A stretch of DNA of 50,173 nucleotides from Chthoniobacterales bacterium (GCA_036569045.1 DATCRI010000032.1:1-50173), one strand, 5' to 3'; shown: positions 24,025 to 32,932, counted from the first letter of the stretch. Numbers and translations are program-made. Notes: a model not told the origin generated them from the sequence alone.

Positions 24025-25029
24025 CTACGCGGAAACGAGCCCGAAGATCTGCGTGGCGCGGGTCTGGAGCGACGCCGCATCCATGCCAGCGCCGATCAGA
24101 ACCATCAATGGGTGCTCGAGCCGGGAGTTCGCTCCAATGGGCAGCCATTGCACGGGGCCGGATTCCACGCGCTGGAAGACATGGTATTCTTCGGGAAACT
24201 CCCGCAGACGGGCGAGGCCTTTCACCCGGATGACTTCGGGCGGGAGCTCGGTCAGAAAAAGTGCGACGGCGCCCCGGGGAACGATGCCCGGCAGGTCGAT
24301 CTGCAGCGACGCGAAGTGATGGACGTCATCGTGCGAATGGGCGTGCGCCGCGTGGTCGTGATGGTCGTGATGGTCGTGATGGTCGTGATGGTGGCCGCAA
24401 TCGCAATCGGCATCGTGGGCCACCCGGCTGCGACCCGGGAGATCGCGCACAATGGCCGCGATGCCGGTGACCTTGAGGGCGAACTCGGACGGAGTGGCGT
24501 GAACGGCCCGAACTTCGTGATCCGCAAGCGAGGCCACGACGGCGGCGAGGCGCCTGGCGTCGATTTCTTCGCGGCGCGAGATGAAGACGAAGCCCGCGGT
24601 GCGGGTCTGCGCGAGTTCCAGCGCATTGTGCCAGAATCGTTTTTGCCAGCGCTTGCCGTCGATGACGGAGAGCTGGATCGGCTGCGTGAATCGCTCGAGC
24701 GCGGGCTCCAGGGCGAGGAGCTCGATGAGTTCCTCGGCGTCGGTGGTGCCGTTGGTTTCAACGACGAGCACGCGACCGGACGCGGCCTCGAATTTTTCCA
24801 GAGCGCCGAGCAATTCCTCGCGCGACCCGCAGCAGACGCAGCTGCCGCTGATGGGGACGATCGAGTTGGTCAGCTCGCGCAGCAGCTCTGCGTCGACGCG
24901 GGCGTTCTGGTAGTCGTTGATGATGACGTGGGGATCGAGTCCCTGCGCGCGGAGTTCGGGCAGGAGCTGGCGGAGATAAGTGGTCTTGCCCGCGCCGAGA
25001 AAGCCGACGAGCAGGATGAGCGGAGTCAT
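24025..25029 (-). CDS. CobW/COG0523-family GTPase, His-rich
   Basis: This 334-residue protein has a Walker A GFLGAGKTT at residues 9-17, the metal-binding C-x-C-C motif (C64-C66-C67), and a C-terminal CobW_C domain. Between the two domains lies a His/Asp-rich loop encoded by a nine-base tandem repeat. CobW-family GTPases deliver metals, commonly zinc, to client proteins or act in metal storage. The His-rich loop and neighbours point to zinc or a similar metal. The gene ends four bases before the DUF318 permease start. Confidence 0.9.
   Translation of the reverse strand: MTPLILLVGFLGAGKTTYLRQLLPELRAQGLDPHVIINDYQNARVDAELLRELTNSIVPISGSCVCCGSREELLGALEKFEAASGRVLVVETNGTTDAEELIELLALEPALERFTQPIQLSVIDGKRWQKRFWHNALELAQTRTAGFVFISRREEIDARRLAAVVASLADHEVRAVHATPSEFALKVTGIAAIVRDLPGRSRVAHDADCDCGHHHDHHDHHDHHDHAAHAHSHDDVHHFASLQIDLPGIVPRGAVALFLTELPPEVIRVKGLARLREFPEEYHVFQRVESGPVQWLPIGANSRLEHPLMVLIGAGMDAASLQTRATQIFGLVSA
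24354..24389 (-). repeat. Nine-base tandem repeat encoding the His-rich loop of the CobW protein
   Basis: Four exact copies of GGTCGTGAT (plus strand) encode repeated His-Asp-His on the minus strand. Copy-number change would keep the frame and lengthen or shorten the metal-binding loop. The surrounding His codons extend the loop beyond the repeat. Confidence 0.9.
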
Positions 25030-25125
25030 GGATGAAAAATGGAAATGTGGAGGCGCGCCGATCTTCGGCGGGCGAGGAATTGGGATGGAAGCGTCCGGAT
25101 CGGACGACTGTGGCTGCGATGGGAC

Positions 25126-25434
25126 CTATCCAACCGGGGGAGCACGTTCCCGGCCACAATGCGGAATCGCGCCTTCGAGGCGGCATTCCTTCGCGAAAAA
25201 ATGAAGTTCGGCGCCGACGGCTGCCGGGGGAGTGGGCGAAACTGCGAGGATGCCGGGCTCGTCGATCTGTCCCGCAAGAATGGCGGTGATTGCGCAGGCA
25301 TGATCGGCACAATTCGCATCGTCGTGCGCCCAATGATGCAACCGGGGGCTCGCGGCCATCGCCACGGCGAGCAGGTGCCCGACGATGAGCGCGAGAGCGC
25401 AGGCTCGTTTCAGCGATGTGCAGGCACCCGGCAT
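25126..25434 (-). CDS. Small secreted His/Cys-rich protein of a metal locus
   Basis: The 102-residue protein has a signal-like start (KRACALALIVGHLLAVAMA) and a mature region with clustered His and Cys (LHHWAHDDANCADHACAI). I have seen short proteins of this type, often called DUF2946-like, beside metal transport genes; the family name is not certain. The His/Cys content suggests metal binding in the periplasm. It lies upstream of and reads toward the CobW gene and probably opens this operon. Confidence 0.65.
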   Translation of the reverse strand: MPGACTSLKRACALALIVGHLLAVAMAASPRLHHWAHDDANCADHACAITAILAGQIDEPGILAVSPTPPAAVGAELHFFAKECRLEGAIPHCGRERAPPVG

Positions 25435-25479
25435 TCTTGCTCTTCGCTCGGCTACCGGGAGCGATTTGTCAAACCGCCT

Positions 25480-25500
25480 CTTGTCGCAATTTGCGACGAG
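25480..25500. promoter_or_regulatory. Inverted repeat before the metal operon
   Basis: Arms CTTGTCGCAA and TTGCGACGAG flank a single T, giving a 10-base dyad with one wobble pair. It lies between the mntR stop (25501) and the start of the secreted His/Cys gene. It could be an operator for a metal sensor (Zur or MntR) or a weak hairpin terminator of mntR. No T-run follows, which favours the first view slightly. Confidence 0.35.
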
Positions 25501-25947
25501 TCATCGTGAGGGCTGGCGAATCCCGGCGTCCTTGGCCAGGGCGGCGCGGAGTTTCGCGGGAAAACGCTTCCAGTGGTCGACGAGGCGCTCGAGCTTTTCG
25601 AGGGTCTCGGGGCTCACGTGGTGCTCGATGCCCTCGACGTCGCGGGAGACGACGGCGCGGTCGAGATCGAGCATCCCGAGGAATTCCGTGAGGAGGACGT
25701 GGCGCGTGCGGATGCGTCGCGCCACATCGGCGCCGAGGTCGGTGAGGGTGAGTCCGCGATATTTTTCGTAGGCGATGTAACCGTCGCGGCTGAGCCGTTG
25801 CACCATGATGGAGACGGTCGGCCGGGTGATCCCCAGGAGTTCGGCGATGTCCGACACGCGGGCATAGCCTTTCGTTTCGATCAGTTCGTAGATGCGTTCG
25901 AGGTAGTCCTCCGCGTTGACGGTGAGGGGCTTCGCGGGAGTGGGCAC
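25501..25947 (-). CDS. mntR: MntR-type manganese-dependent repressor
   Basis: This 148-residue protein belongs to the DtxR/MntR family. A winged helix (residues 14-75, with VSDIAELLGITRPTVSIMVQ as recognition region) is followed by a dimerisation domain. All metal ligands of Bacillus MntR are present with the correct spacing: D14, E17, H83, E105, E108 and H109 correspond to D8, E11, H77, E99, E102, H103. The Asp at the D8 position favours manganese over iron. It represses manganese uptake genes when metal is plentiful, so the Ytg/Nramp operon nearby is an obvious target. The SH3-like third domain is absent, as in MntR. Confidence 0.92.
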   Translation of the reverse strand: MPTPAKPLTVNAEDYLERIYELIETKGYARVSDIAELLGITRPTVSIMVQRLSRDGYIAYEKYRGLTLTDLGADVARRIRTRHVLLTEFLGMLDLDRAVVSRDVEGIEHHVSPETLEKLERLVDHWKRFPAKLRAALAKDAGIRQPSR

Positions 25948-25994
25948 GAGGCAGATTTAAGCAGCGAACCGCCCCGTGGCGCAACGGCGAAGGG

Positions 25995-26876
25995 CTAGAC
26001 GAGGTGGCCGCTTTCGCGAAGGGCGGTGACGATCTCGGCGGCGGCGGTGCTGCGGTTCAGCGCATAAAGGTGAAGACCCGGGGCGCCGGCTTCGAGCAAG
26101 TCGCGACAAAATTCGATGGTGAAGGCGATGCCGCGCTTGCGCATTTCGACCCGATCTTCAGAGACCGGCTCCAGTCGCTCACGGAGGGATTCGGGCACGG
26201 AAGCGCCGCAGATTTTGCAAAAGCGCACGACGGCCTGCCAGTCGGTGATCGGCAGAACGCCGGGAAGGATACGGGGGACGCGACCGAGCGAGGCCGTAAG
26301 GTGATCGCGCAGCTCCACGTAGAGCCGCGGCTCGAAAAAACACTGGGTGATCGCGGCGCAGGCGCCCTTTTCGAATTTGCGGCGAAGATTCTCCCAGTCG
26401 GCCTCGCGAGAGACGGCGTCGGGGTGTTTCTCGGGAAAGGCGGCGCAGAGCACGGCGAAGCGGCCATCCTCGCGAATGAGGTCGATGAGGTCGCTTGCGT
26501 ATTCGCAGCCGCCGTCGGTCGGCGTGAAGCGGACCTGGCCCTTGGGCGGGTCTCCGCGCAGCGCGAGGAGGTTCTCGATGCCGTGCGCGGCGTATTCGTC
26601 GAACAGGCCCCGCAGCTCCGCCTTGGTGGCATTCACGCAGGTGAGATGGGCCATCGCCGGCACCGCGGCGCTGCGCGAAATGTGCTCGATCACTTCGCGG
26701 GTCTTCTCGCGGGTGCTGCCGCCAGCGCCGTAGGTCACCGAGACAAAATCGGGGCCAAGGGGCATGAGCTGCTCGATCGTGTCCTCCAGGGTGTGCCAGC
26801 CGCGCTCGTTGCGCGGTGGGAAGAATTCGAAGGAAAGGGTGCGCGCTTTTTGCGCAAGCAGGTCGTCGAGTCGCAT
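25995..26876 (-). CDS. metF: 5,10-methylenetetrahydrofolate reductase
   Basis: This 293-residue enzyme reduces methylene-tetrahydrofolate to methyl-tetrahydrofolate for methionine synthesis. The family start (LSFEFFPPRNERG with the catalytic Glu), the FVSVTYGAGGSTR motif, MAHLTCVNATKAEL and ALRGDPPKG are all recognisable. Length is normal for bacterial MetF. The gene precedes mntR by 47 bases on the same strand, an unusual pair that may share a transcript by chance. It is divergent from the ytg operon. Confidence 0.95.
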   Translation of the reverse strand: MRLDDLLAQKARTLSFEFFPPRNERGWHTLEDTIEQLMPLGPDFVSVTYGAGGSTREKTREVIEHISRSAAVPAMAHLTCVNATKAELRGLFDEYAAHGIENLLALRGDPPKGQVRFTPTDGGCEYASDLIDLIREDGRFAVLCAAFPEKHPDAVSREADWENLRRKFEKGACAAITQCFFEPRLYVELRDHLTASLGRVPRILPGVLPITDWQAVVRFCKICGASVPESLRERLEPVSEDRVEMRKRGIAFTIEFCRDLLEAGAPGLHLYALNRSTAAAEIVTALRESGHLV

Positions 26877-26957
26877 GGTGGGGCGCCATTATCCGCAGCG
26901 AGGTCCTTCGCGCAAGTCGCCGCGTGCGGCCCTTGGGACAGATGTTACAAAAAAAGT

Positions 26958-26984
26958 TTGACGAATCTATTTCAGCGGATAAAT
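26958..26984 (+). promoter_or_regulatory. Candidate promoter of the ytg operon
   Basis: The space between metF and the ytgA-like gene turns AT-rich just before ATG 26993. TTGACG (26958-26963) and ATAAAT (26979-26984) resemble -35 and -10 boxes with a 15-base spacer, slightly short. The start codon lies only eight bases after the -10-like box, so the message would be nearly leaderless, and no Shine-Dalgarno motif is visible. I see no clear MntR or DtxR palindrome here. Confidence 0.3.
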
Positions 26985-26992
26985 CCCGGCCT

Positions 26993-27898
26993 ATGAAAAC
27001 GGGGTTTGCAACGGTCATTGCGGGAGTTTTTCTGGTGCTTCCTTTCTGGGGAGCGGAAGGAAAGATCAAGGCGACGGCGACGACGGGAATGGTCGGGGAT
27101 CTGGTGGGGCAGGTGGGGGGAGACCGGGTGGAGGTGACGACGCTCATGGGCCCGGGAGTCGATCCGCACCTTTACAAGGCCACCGCCGGCGACGCCGGGA
27201 GGTTGTCGAGATCGGACGTGATTTTCTATTCGGGACTGATGCTCGAGGGGCGGATGGCCGACCTGTTCACCCAGCTCGGCCGGGCCGGTCGCAAGGTTTA
27301 TGCGATCACCGAGTCCGTGCCGAAGGACCGGCTGCTGGAGCCCGAGCAATTCGCCGGTCATTATGATCCGCATCTTTGGTTCGATGTCGCGCTTTGGGCC
27401 CAGACGGTGCCGACGATTGTCACGGCGTTGAGCGAGGTCGATCCCGAAGGAAGGTCGGAATACGAGAAGCGCGGGGCGGAGCTCCAGGCCCGCCTGGCGC
27501 AGCTCGATCAATGGTGTCGCGAGACCGCCGCGCAGCTACCCGAGGAGAAGCGCATCCTGGTGACCAGCCACGACGCCTATAATTATTTCGGCCGGGCCTA
27601 CGGTTTCAAGGTCGTGGGTTTGCAGGGCGTCTCGACCGTTTCCGAGGCGGCGCTCGCCGACATGGCGGGGTTGGTGGACTTCATCCGCCAGCAAAAGGTG
27701 AAGGCGATCTTCGTGGAGTCGAGCGTGAACCCCGCGGCGATCAAGCGCGTGGCGGACGATGCGAACATTTCCATCGGCGGCGAGCTGTATTCGGATGCGA
27801 TCGGCGCGCCGAATGAAATGAAGGGCGGCTTCGACACCGGGACCTACGATGGCGTGGTGCGCTACAATCTGACCACGATCGTTGATGCCCTGAAATGA
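26993..27898 (+). CDS. Metal ABC transporter substrate-binding protein (YtgA/TroA-like)
   Basis: This 301-residue exported protein belongs to the cluster A-I (ZnuA/TroA/MntA) binding proteins. A signal peptide (MKTGFATVIAGVFLVLP) precedes the metal site: H in GPGVDPHLYKAT, H in HYDPHLWFDV, E in IFVESSVNPAA and D in GELYSDAIG, the four usual ligands. The absence of a His-rich loop fits manganese/iron rather than zinc. It begins a four-gene operon with four-base overlaps. Confidence 0.9.
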   Translation: MKTGFATVIAGVFLVLPFWGAEGKIKATATTGMVGDLVGQVGGDRVEVTTLMGPGVDPHLYKATAGDAGRLSRSDVIFYSGLMLEGRMADLFTQLGRAGRKVYAITESVPKDRLLEPEQFAGHYDPHLWFDVALWAQTVPTIVTALSEVDPEGRSEYEKRGAELQARLAQLDQWCRETAAQLPEEKRILVTSHDAYNYFGRAYGFKVVGLQGVSTVSEAALADMAGLVDFIRQQKVKAIFVESSVNPAAIKRVADDANISIGGELYSDAIGAPNEMKGGFDTGTYDGVVRYNLTTIVDALK

Positions 27899-28671
27899 AC
27901 GCGACAAACGACATCTCCACGCCGCTCGAGGTGCACGACCTCACGGTGGCCTACCATCGCAAGCCCGTGCTCTACGGCATCGACCTCGCGGTGCCGGCGG
28001 GACAGTTGATCGGAATCGTCGGGCCGAACGGCGCGGGCAAGTCGACGCTCATCAAGGCGATCATGGGCCTGCTGCCGACTTCGAGCGGGTGGATCAAGGT
28101 TTTCGACCGCCCCTATCGCGAGAGTTGTCATCGCGTGGGTTATGTGCCGCAGCGCGAATCGGTGGACTGGGATTTTCCGGTGAGCGTGATGGATGTCGTG
28201 CTCATGGGCCGCTACGGGCGTTTGCGGCTCGGGCAGCGGCCGGCGAAATCGGATCGTGAAGTCGCGCGTGAGTGCCTGGAGAAGGTCAAGATGCTGCCGT
28301 TCGCCAATCGCCAGATCGGGAATCTCTCCGGCGGCCAGCAGCAGCGCGTCTTCCTTGCCCGGGCGCTGGCCCAGGAGAGCGACCTTTATCTCATGGACGA
28401 GCCCTTTGTCGGGGTGGACGCGGCGACGGAGGCGGCGATCATCACGCTGCTGCGCGAGTTGAAGTCGCGGGGGAAGACGCTGCTCGTCGTTCATCACGAT
28501 CTCGCCAGCGCGCGCGAGTATTTCGACATGCTCATCCTGCTGAACATGCGGCTCGTGGCCTTCGGGCCGACGAACGAAGTTTTCACGCCGGAGAATTTGC
28601 AGACGACCTACGGAGGAAGGCTGACCATCCTCTCCGATGTGGTGCAGGCGCTGGGGGCGCAGCGCGAATGA
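27895..28671 (+). CDS. Metal ABC transporter ATPase (YtgB/TroB-like)
   Basis: This 258-residue ATPase shows Walker A GPNGAGKST, Q-loop YVPQRESVDW, signature LSGGQQQRV, Walker B LYLMDEPFVGVD and H-loop VVHHDL. The pattern GRYGRLRL after DVVLMG is typical of Mn/Zn importers. Its ATG overlaps the ytgA-like stop (ATGA), so the genes are coupled. Confidence 0.93.
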   Translation: MNATNDISTPLEVHDLTVAYHRKPVLYGIDLAVPAGQLIGIVGPNGAGKSTLIKAIMGLLPTSSGWIKVFDRPYRESCHRVGYVPQRESVDWDFPVSVMDVVLMGRYGRLRLGQRPAKSDREVARECLEKVKMLPFANRQIGNLSGGQQQRVFLARALAQESDLYLMDEPFVGVDAATEAAIITLLRELKSRGKTLLVVHHDLASAREYFDMLILLNMRLVAFGPTNEVFTPENLQTTYGGRLTILSDVVQALGAQRE

Positions 28672-30140
28672 AGGTGCGTCGGGGTATTTTTCTGCTCGGC
28701 CTGCTGGCCGTCCTCCTCCTCGCGCCCGAGGCCGCTCATGCCGCGCGCATCAACGAGCTGACCGAATCCACGATGGGCGAGCGGGCGGTGCGGTTTTTCA
28801 CGTTTCAGGATCCGTCCCTTCGCAACGCCCTGGCCGGCTCGATGCTGCTCGGCATCTGCTGCGGGTTGATGGGGGCCTTTCTGGTCGTGCGGAAGCTCGC
28901 GCTGATGGGGGATGCCCTGTCGCACGCCGTGCTGCCGGGCGTGGCGCTGGGGTTTTTGTGGAACATGACGAAGGACCCGGTGGCGATCTTCATCGGTGCG
29001 ACCGTCGTGGGGTTGCTCGGCGCGGGGACGGTGCAATTGATCCGCAGCACGACGAAACACAAGGAGGACGCGGCCCTCGGCTTCGTGCTGGCGTCGTTTT
29101 TCGCGGTGGGCATCTGCCTGTTCACGATGATCCAGAATCTGCCGGGCGGAAACAAAAGCGGCCTCGACAAGTTCATGTTCGGACAGGCGGCGTCTCTGAG
29201 CGGCGGCGACGTGATGCTCCTCGCGGTGGTCACAATTCTGTCGCTCGGCGTAATCGTCGTTTTCTACAAGGAATACCTGCTCACGAGCTTCGATGCCGGG
29301 TTTGCGCGGGCCATCGGGCTGCCGGTGAAGATTTTTCACTACAGCCTGATGCTGATGCTGGCCTTCGCGATCGTCTCCTCGCTCCAGGCGGTCGGCGTGG
29401 TGCTGGTGTCGGCCATGTTGGTGATCCCGGCGGCGGCGGCGTTCCTGTTGACGGACCGACTGGGCATGATGCTGCTGCTTTCTGCAATCTTCGGGCTGTG
29501 CTCGGGCGGCGCCGGCGCGTTCTTTTCGTTTGTCGGGCGCAATCTTCCCACCGGGCCCTTCATGGTGCTGGCGGCCGCGGGACTTTTCGCCGGCGCACTG
29601 TTTTTCGGCCCGCGCCACGGCATCGCCTCGCGCTGGTGGCGGCAATGGTCGCGCTCGGCCCGCATCCAGCGCGAGAATGCGCTCAAGGCCATCTATCACG
29701 AACTCGAAAGCGGGGACTTCGTCACCGAGCATGTCGCTCTGCAGGCTCTCGCCGAGCGCCGGCGCGAGACGCTGGAGGAAGTTCGACGGCAGGTCGCGAA
29801 GCTGGGCGCGCACCGGCAGGCCTCGCTCTCGGCCGATGGCGAGACCGTCTCGCTCACGCCCGAGGGCTGGCAGCGCGCCTGTGAGATCGTCCGCAACCAC
29901 CGGCTTTGGGAGCTCTATCTCACGAACGAAGCCCAGGTCGCCTCGGACCACGTGCATGAAGACGCGGAGATCATCGAGCATGTGCTCGGCGAGGCGAGCG
30001 TGCTGCAACTCGAGAAACGATTGAACTACGCGCGCCGCGACCCGCACGGGAAACTGATTCCCGGCTTGAACGACATCCGCCGGGGCCACGCCGCGGTGAC
30101 GGGCACCCGCGCGACCGGCTTCGGCTCCTCCGCCTCATGA
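28668..30140 (+). CDS. Metal ABC permease fused to DtxR-like repressor domain (YtgCR-like)
   Basis: This 490-residue protein starts with a signal-like segment and an ABC-3 permease (residues 50-315, about eight helices, with GDALSHAVLPGVALG and the C-terminal ABC-3 helices). Residues 330-465 are a DtxR/MntR-type module: a winged helix (NALKAIYHELESGDFVTEHV) and metal/dimer part (RNHRLWELYLTNEAQVASDH). H411, E434, E437 and H438 line up with MntR H77, E99, E102, H103, while the D8 and E11 positions read N337 and K340. In Chlamydia the same fusion, YtgCR, is cleaved to release YtgR, an iron-dependent repressor of its own operon. The operon order here is also ytgA-B-CR-D. Cleavage is inferred by analogy. 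Confidence 0.9.
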   Translation: MKVRRGIFLLGLLAVLLLAPEAAHAARINELTESTMGERAVRFFTFQDPSLRNALAGSMLLGICCGLMGAFLVVRKLALMGDALSHAVLPGVALGFLWNMTKDPVAIFIGATVVGLLGAGTVQLIRSTTKHKEDAALGFVLASFFAVGICLFTMIQNLPGGNKSGLDKFMFGQAASLSGGDVMLLAVVTILSLGVIVVFYKEYLLTSFDAGFARAIGLPVKIFHYSLMLMLAFAIVSSLQAVGVVLVSAMLVIPAAAAFLLTDRLGMMLLLSAIFGLCSGGAGAFFSFVGRNLPTGPFMVLAAAGLFAGALFFGPRHGIASRWWRQWSRSARIQRENALKAIYHELESGDFVTEHVALQALAERRRETLEEVRRQVAKLGAHRQASLSADGETVSLTPEGWQRACEIVRNHRLWELYLTNEAQVASDHVHEDAEIIEHVLGEASVLQLEKRLNYARRDPHGKLIPGLNDIRRGHAAVTGTRATGFGSSAS

Positions 30141-31096
30141 ACAGCCTCTTTCCACCCTTCGACTGGCATCGCGTCGTCGTGCAGCCCTGGAGTGAGGACT
30201 TCGCGCTCAATATCTGGATCGTCGTGATGGGATTCCTCGTCGCGGCGGCCTGCGGCCTTGTCGGCAATTACCTGCTGCTGCGGCGCATGGCGCTCGTCGG
30301 CGACGCGATCAGCCACAGCATCCTGCCCGGCCTGGTGGTGGCATTCCTCATTTTCAGGGAGGCTTCAACCTGGGCGATGTTCGGCGGGGCGCTGGCGGCA
30401 GGCATGGTGACCGTCGCGCTGATCGAGTTCATCCACAAGCAGTCGCGAGTGAAGCCCGACGCGGCGATCTGCATCGCCTTCACGGTGCTGTTCGCGATCG
30501 GCGTCGTGATGATGAGCGCGCTCGAGTCACGTGGTTCGTTTCATATCGATGCGGACTGCGTGCTGTATGGCGAGATCGCATTTGTCTCGCTCGAACCGCC
30601 CGTGGTGTGGAACGGCTGGGAGCTGGGCCCCCCGTCGGTGCTGCGAATGGCGGGGCTTTTCGTCGCGGCGGTGGCGGCCATTCTGGTCTTCTACAAGGAG
30701 CTGCTGGTCACTTCTTTCGATCCGGGGCTCGCGAAGTCGCTCGGGATGCGGGCCGGCGTGTGGCATTACGGCCTGATGGCGGCGCTGGCGCTCGTCGTGG
30801 TGGGAGCGTTCGAGTCGGTGGGCGCGATCCTGGCGGTGGCGATGTTGATCGTGCCGCCCATGTTCGCCGCGCAACTGGCGGGGCGCCTGCCCGGCCGGCT
30901 GCTCCTGACCGTGGCCCATGCGGCGCTCTCCACGTTGCTCGGACTACACCTTTCGGTCTGGCTGAATTGCTCCGCCGCCGGCGCGATGGTCGTCGCTGGG
31001 AGCCTGCTCTTCGTCGCGGCCTGGATCGGCACTGCCGTGCGCGCGAAACTCGTGCGCATCGAGGCCGCTGCGCCGCAAATCAAACATGCATTCTGA
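30137..31096 (+). CDS. Metal ABC transporter permease (YtgD/TroD-like)
   Basis: This 319-residue ABC-3 family permease has about eight TM helices, with the conserved [15 protein letters not shown] near the N-terminus and [18 protein letters not shown] in the C-terminal half. Its ATG overlaps the stop of the fused permease-repressor gene. Two permeases in one operon are typical of Tro/Ytg systems, where they form a heterodimer. Unlike the neighbour it carries no extra domain. Confidence 0.92.
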   Translation: MNSLFPPFDWHRVVVQPWSEDFALNIWIVVMGFLVAAACGLVGNYLLLRRMALVGDAISHSILPGLVVAFLIFREASTWAMFGGALAAGMVTVALIEFIHKQSRVKPDAAICIAFTVLFAIGVVMMSALESRGSFHIDADCVLYGEIAFVSLEPPVVWNGWELGPPSVLRMAGLFVAAVAAILVFYKELLVTSFDPGLAKSLGMRAGVWHYGLMAALALVVVGAFESVGAILAVAMLIVPPMFAAQLAGRLPGRLLLTVAHAALSTLLGLHLSVWLNCSAAGAMVVAGSLLFVAAWIGTAVRAKLVRIEAAAPQIKHAF

Positions 31097-32495
31097 CAAC
31101 TCACAACGGGTGGACGCGATGAAACGAGATGACCGCGCGTGGCGGCGCGAGGCAGCCGCGATGAGCCTGCCGGAGGTGCATCGCAGCATCGTGGTGCCGA
31201 GTGACGCCCCCTTCTGGCGGAAGATGCTCGCGTTTGCCGGGCCGGGATTCCTCGTCGCGGTCGGCTACATGGATCCCGGCAACTGGGCGACCGACCTCGC
31301 GGGCGGCGCGCAGTTTGGCTACACGCTGCTGTCGGTCATCCTGATCTCGAATCTGATGGCGATCCTGCTCCAGCACCTCTGCGTGAAGCTGGGCGTGGCC
31401 ACCGGGCGTGACCTCGCGCAGGCCTGCCGGGACCATTACTCGAGGCCGACGGTCTGGCTCCTCTGGGTGCTTTGCGAACTGGCGATCGCGGCCTGCGATC
31501 TGGCCGAGGTGATCGGCTCCGCGATCGCGCTGCAGCTGCTTTTTGGCATTCCGCTCGTCTGGGGCTGCATCATCACGTGCCTCGATGTGCTCGCGGTGCT
31601 GTATCTGCAGAACAAGGGGTTCCGCTACGTCGAGGCGCTTGTCGTCGTGCTCATCGCGACCATCGGCACGTGTTTCGCCGCCGAGTTGTTCTTTGCAAAG
31701 CCGAGCCTGACGGGCGTGATGCTTGGCTTCGTGCCGTCGGCAGACATCCTCAAGGACCAGAGCAAGCTCTACGTGGCCATCGGCATCCTCGGCGCGACCG
31801 TGATGCCGCATAATCTCTACCTGCACTCGTCCATCGTGCAGACGCGCAACTTCGAGCGCACCCCGCAGGGCAAGCGCGAGGCGATCAGGTTCGCGACGAT
31901 CGATTCGTCCGCTGCGCTGATGTTCGCGCTCTTCATCAACGCGGCGATCCTCATCCTCGCGGCCGCGGTTTTCCACGGCACGGAGCACCAGGACGTCGCG
32001 GAGATTCAGGACGCCTATCATCTGCTCAGTCCCACGCTCGGCGTCGGCATCGCGAGCACGCTCTTCGCCCTCGCGCTGCTCGCCTCGGGCCAGAATGCGA
32101 CGCTCACCGGCACGCTCGCCGGCCAGATCGTGATGGAGGGCTTCCTGAATTTTCGGATCACGCCGTGGCTGCGGCGGCTCGTTACTCGCGGCATTGCGAT
32201 CGTTCCGGCGGTGTGCGTGATCGGCTTCTACGGCGAGAAGCACGCGACCGATCTGCTTGTTGCCAGCCAGGTGGTGCTGAGCATGCAGCTTGGCTTCGCG
32301 GTGTGGCCGCTGCTGCGGTTCACCGGCGCAAAGACCAAGATGGGTGAGTTTGTGAATCCGCTCTGGATCAAGATCCTCGGCTGGACGACGGCATTCATCA
32401 TCATCACGCTGAATCTCAAGCTGCTCTTCGATTTTTTCGCGCCGGAAGTCGTCCGCCGTGCGGTTTACGGCCCGCTCGGCATCCCCCTCGAATAA
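31086..32495 (+). CDS. mntH: Nramp-type manganese/iron transporter
   Basis: This 469-residue proton-coupled divalent metal importer has eleven to twelve TM helices. The first helix carries the metal-site motif DPGNW (in [15 protein letters not shown]), and helix 6 carries [11 protein letters not shown], the second metal motif. Both are intact, so Mn2+/Fe2+ transport is likely. The N-terminus overlaps the ytgD stop by 11 bases, placing it in the same operon as the ABC importer; the cell can thus use two energy sources for one metal. Confidence 0.93.
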   Translation: MHSDNSQRVDAMKRDDRAWRREAAAMSLPEVHRSIVVPSDAPFWRKMLAFAGPGFLVAVGYMDPGNWATDLAGGAQFGYTLLSVILISNLMAILLQHLCVKLGVATGRDLAQACRDHYSRPTVWLLWVLCELAIAACDLAEVIGSAIALQLLFGIPLVWGCIITCLDVLAVLYLQNKGFRYVEALVVVLIATIGTCFAAELFFAKPSLTGVMLGFVPSADILKDQSKLYVAIGILGATVMPHNLYLHSSIVQTRNFERTPQGKREAIRFATIDSSAALMFALFINAAILILAAAVFHGTEHQDVAEIQDAYHLLSPTLGVGIASTLFALALLASGQNATLTGTLAGQIVMEGFLNFRITPWLRRLVTRGIAIVPAVCVIGFYGEKHATDLLVASQVVLSMQLGFAVWPLLRFTGAKTKMGEFVNPLWIKILGWTTAFIIITLNLKLLFDFFAPEVVRRAVYGPLGIPLE

Positions 32496-32499
32496 GGTC

Positions 32500-32931
32500 A
32501 TGTATCGCACCATCCTCATCCCTGTCGAAAACGGACCCGCGGACGAAACGATCCTCGCGCACATGCGGTCGCTCGCGAAACTCACCGACGCCAACCTTAT
32601 TCTCATCCACGTCGCCGACGGCTGGGCGGCGCGAAACTTTCAGCAGCTCAATCTCGCCGAGAGCGAGGAGATCAAGGCCGATCGCGCCTACCTCGAGCGC
32701 CGCGCGGAGGAACTGCGGACTGAGGGATTCACGGTGGAATATGTGCTCGCGATGGGGGAGCCGTCCGCACAGATCGTGAAGTTCGTGCAGGAAAACGACG
32801 TCGATCTCGTGGCAATGGCGACGCACGGCCATCGGTTGCTGGGCGACATCATCCACGGCAGCACCGCGGACAAGGTGCGGCATCTCGTGAGCGTGCCGGT
32901 GCTGTTGCTGAAGGCGCCGAACGCGGCGTGA
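32500..32931 (+). CDS. Universal stress protein (UspA family)
   Basis: From ATG 32500 this is a 143-residue single-domain Usp. TILIPVENGPADET is the family start, and MATHGHRLLGDIIHGSTADK with LVSVPVLLLK gives the ATP-binding G-x2-G-x-(9)-G-S/T motif. AAGG eight bases upstream is a good ribosome-binding site. It follows mntH after four bases and probably ends the metal operon. Usp proteins bind nucleotides and help cells resist stress; a direct role in transport is not implied. Confidence 0.85.
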   Translation: MYRTILIPVENGPADETILAHMRSLAKLTDANLILIHVADGWAARNFQQLNLAESEEIKADRAYLERRAEELRTEGFTVEYVLAMGEPSAQIVKFVQENDVDLVAMATHGHRLLGDIIHGSTADKVRHLVSVPVLLLKAPNAA

Positions 32932-32932
32932 A

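Noticed and set aside
23113-25035. Long plus-strand open frame over the permease and CobW genes
   Set aside because: It is the antisense of well-supported genes; its repeats come from the His-rich repeat read backwards.
26877-26992. Manganese riboswitch or MntR box before the ytg operon
   Set aside because: I looked for a palindrome or the paired-loop motif of the yybP type and found neither; the region is short and AT-rich only near the start codon.
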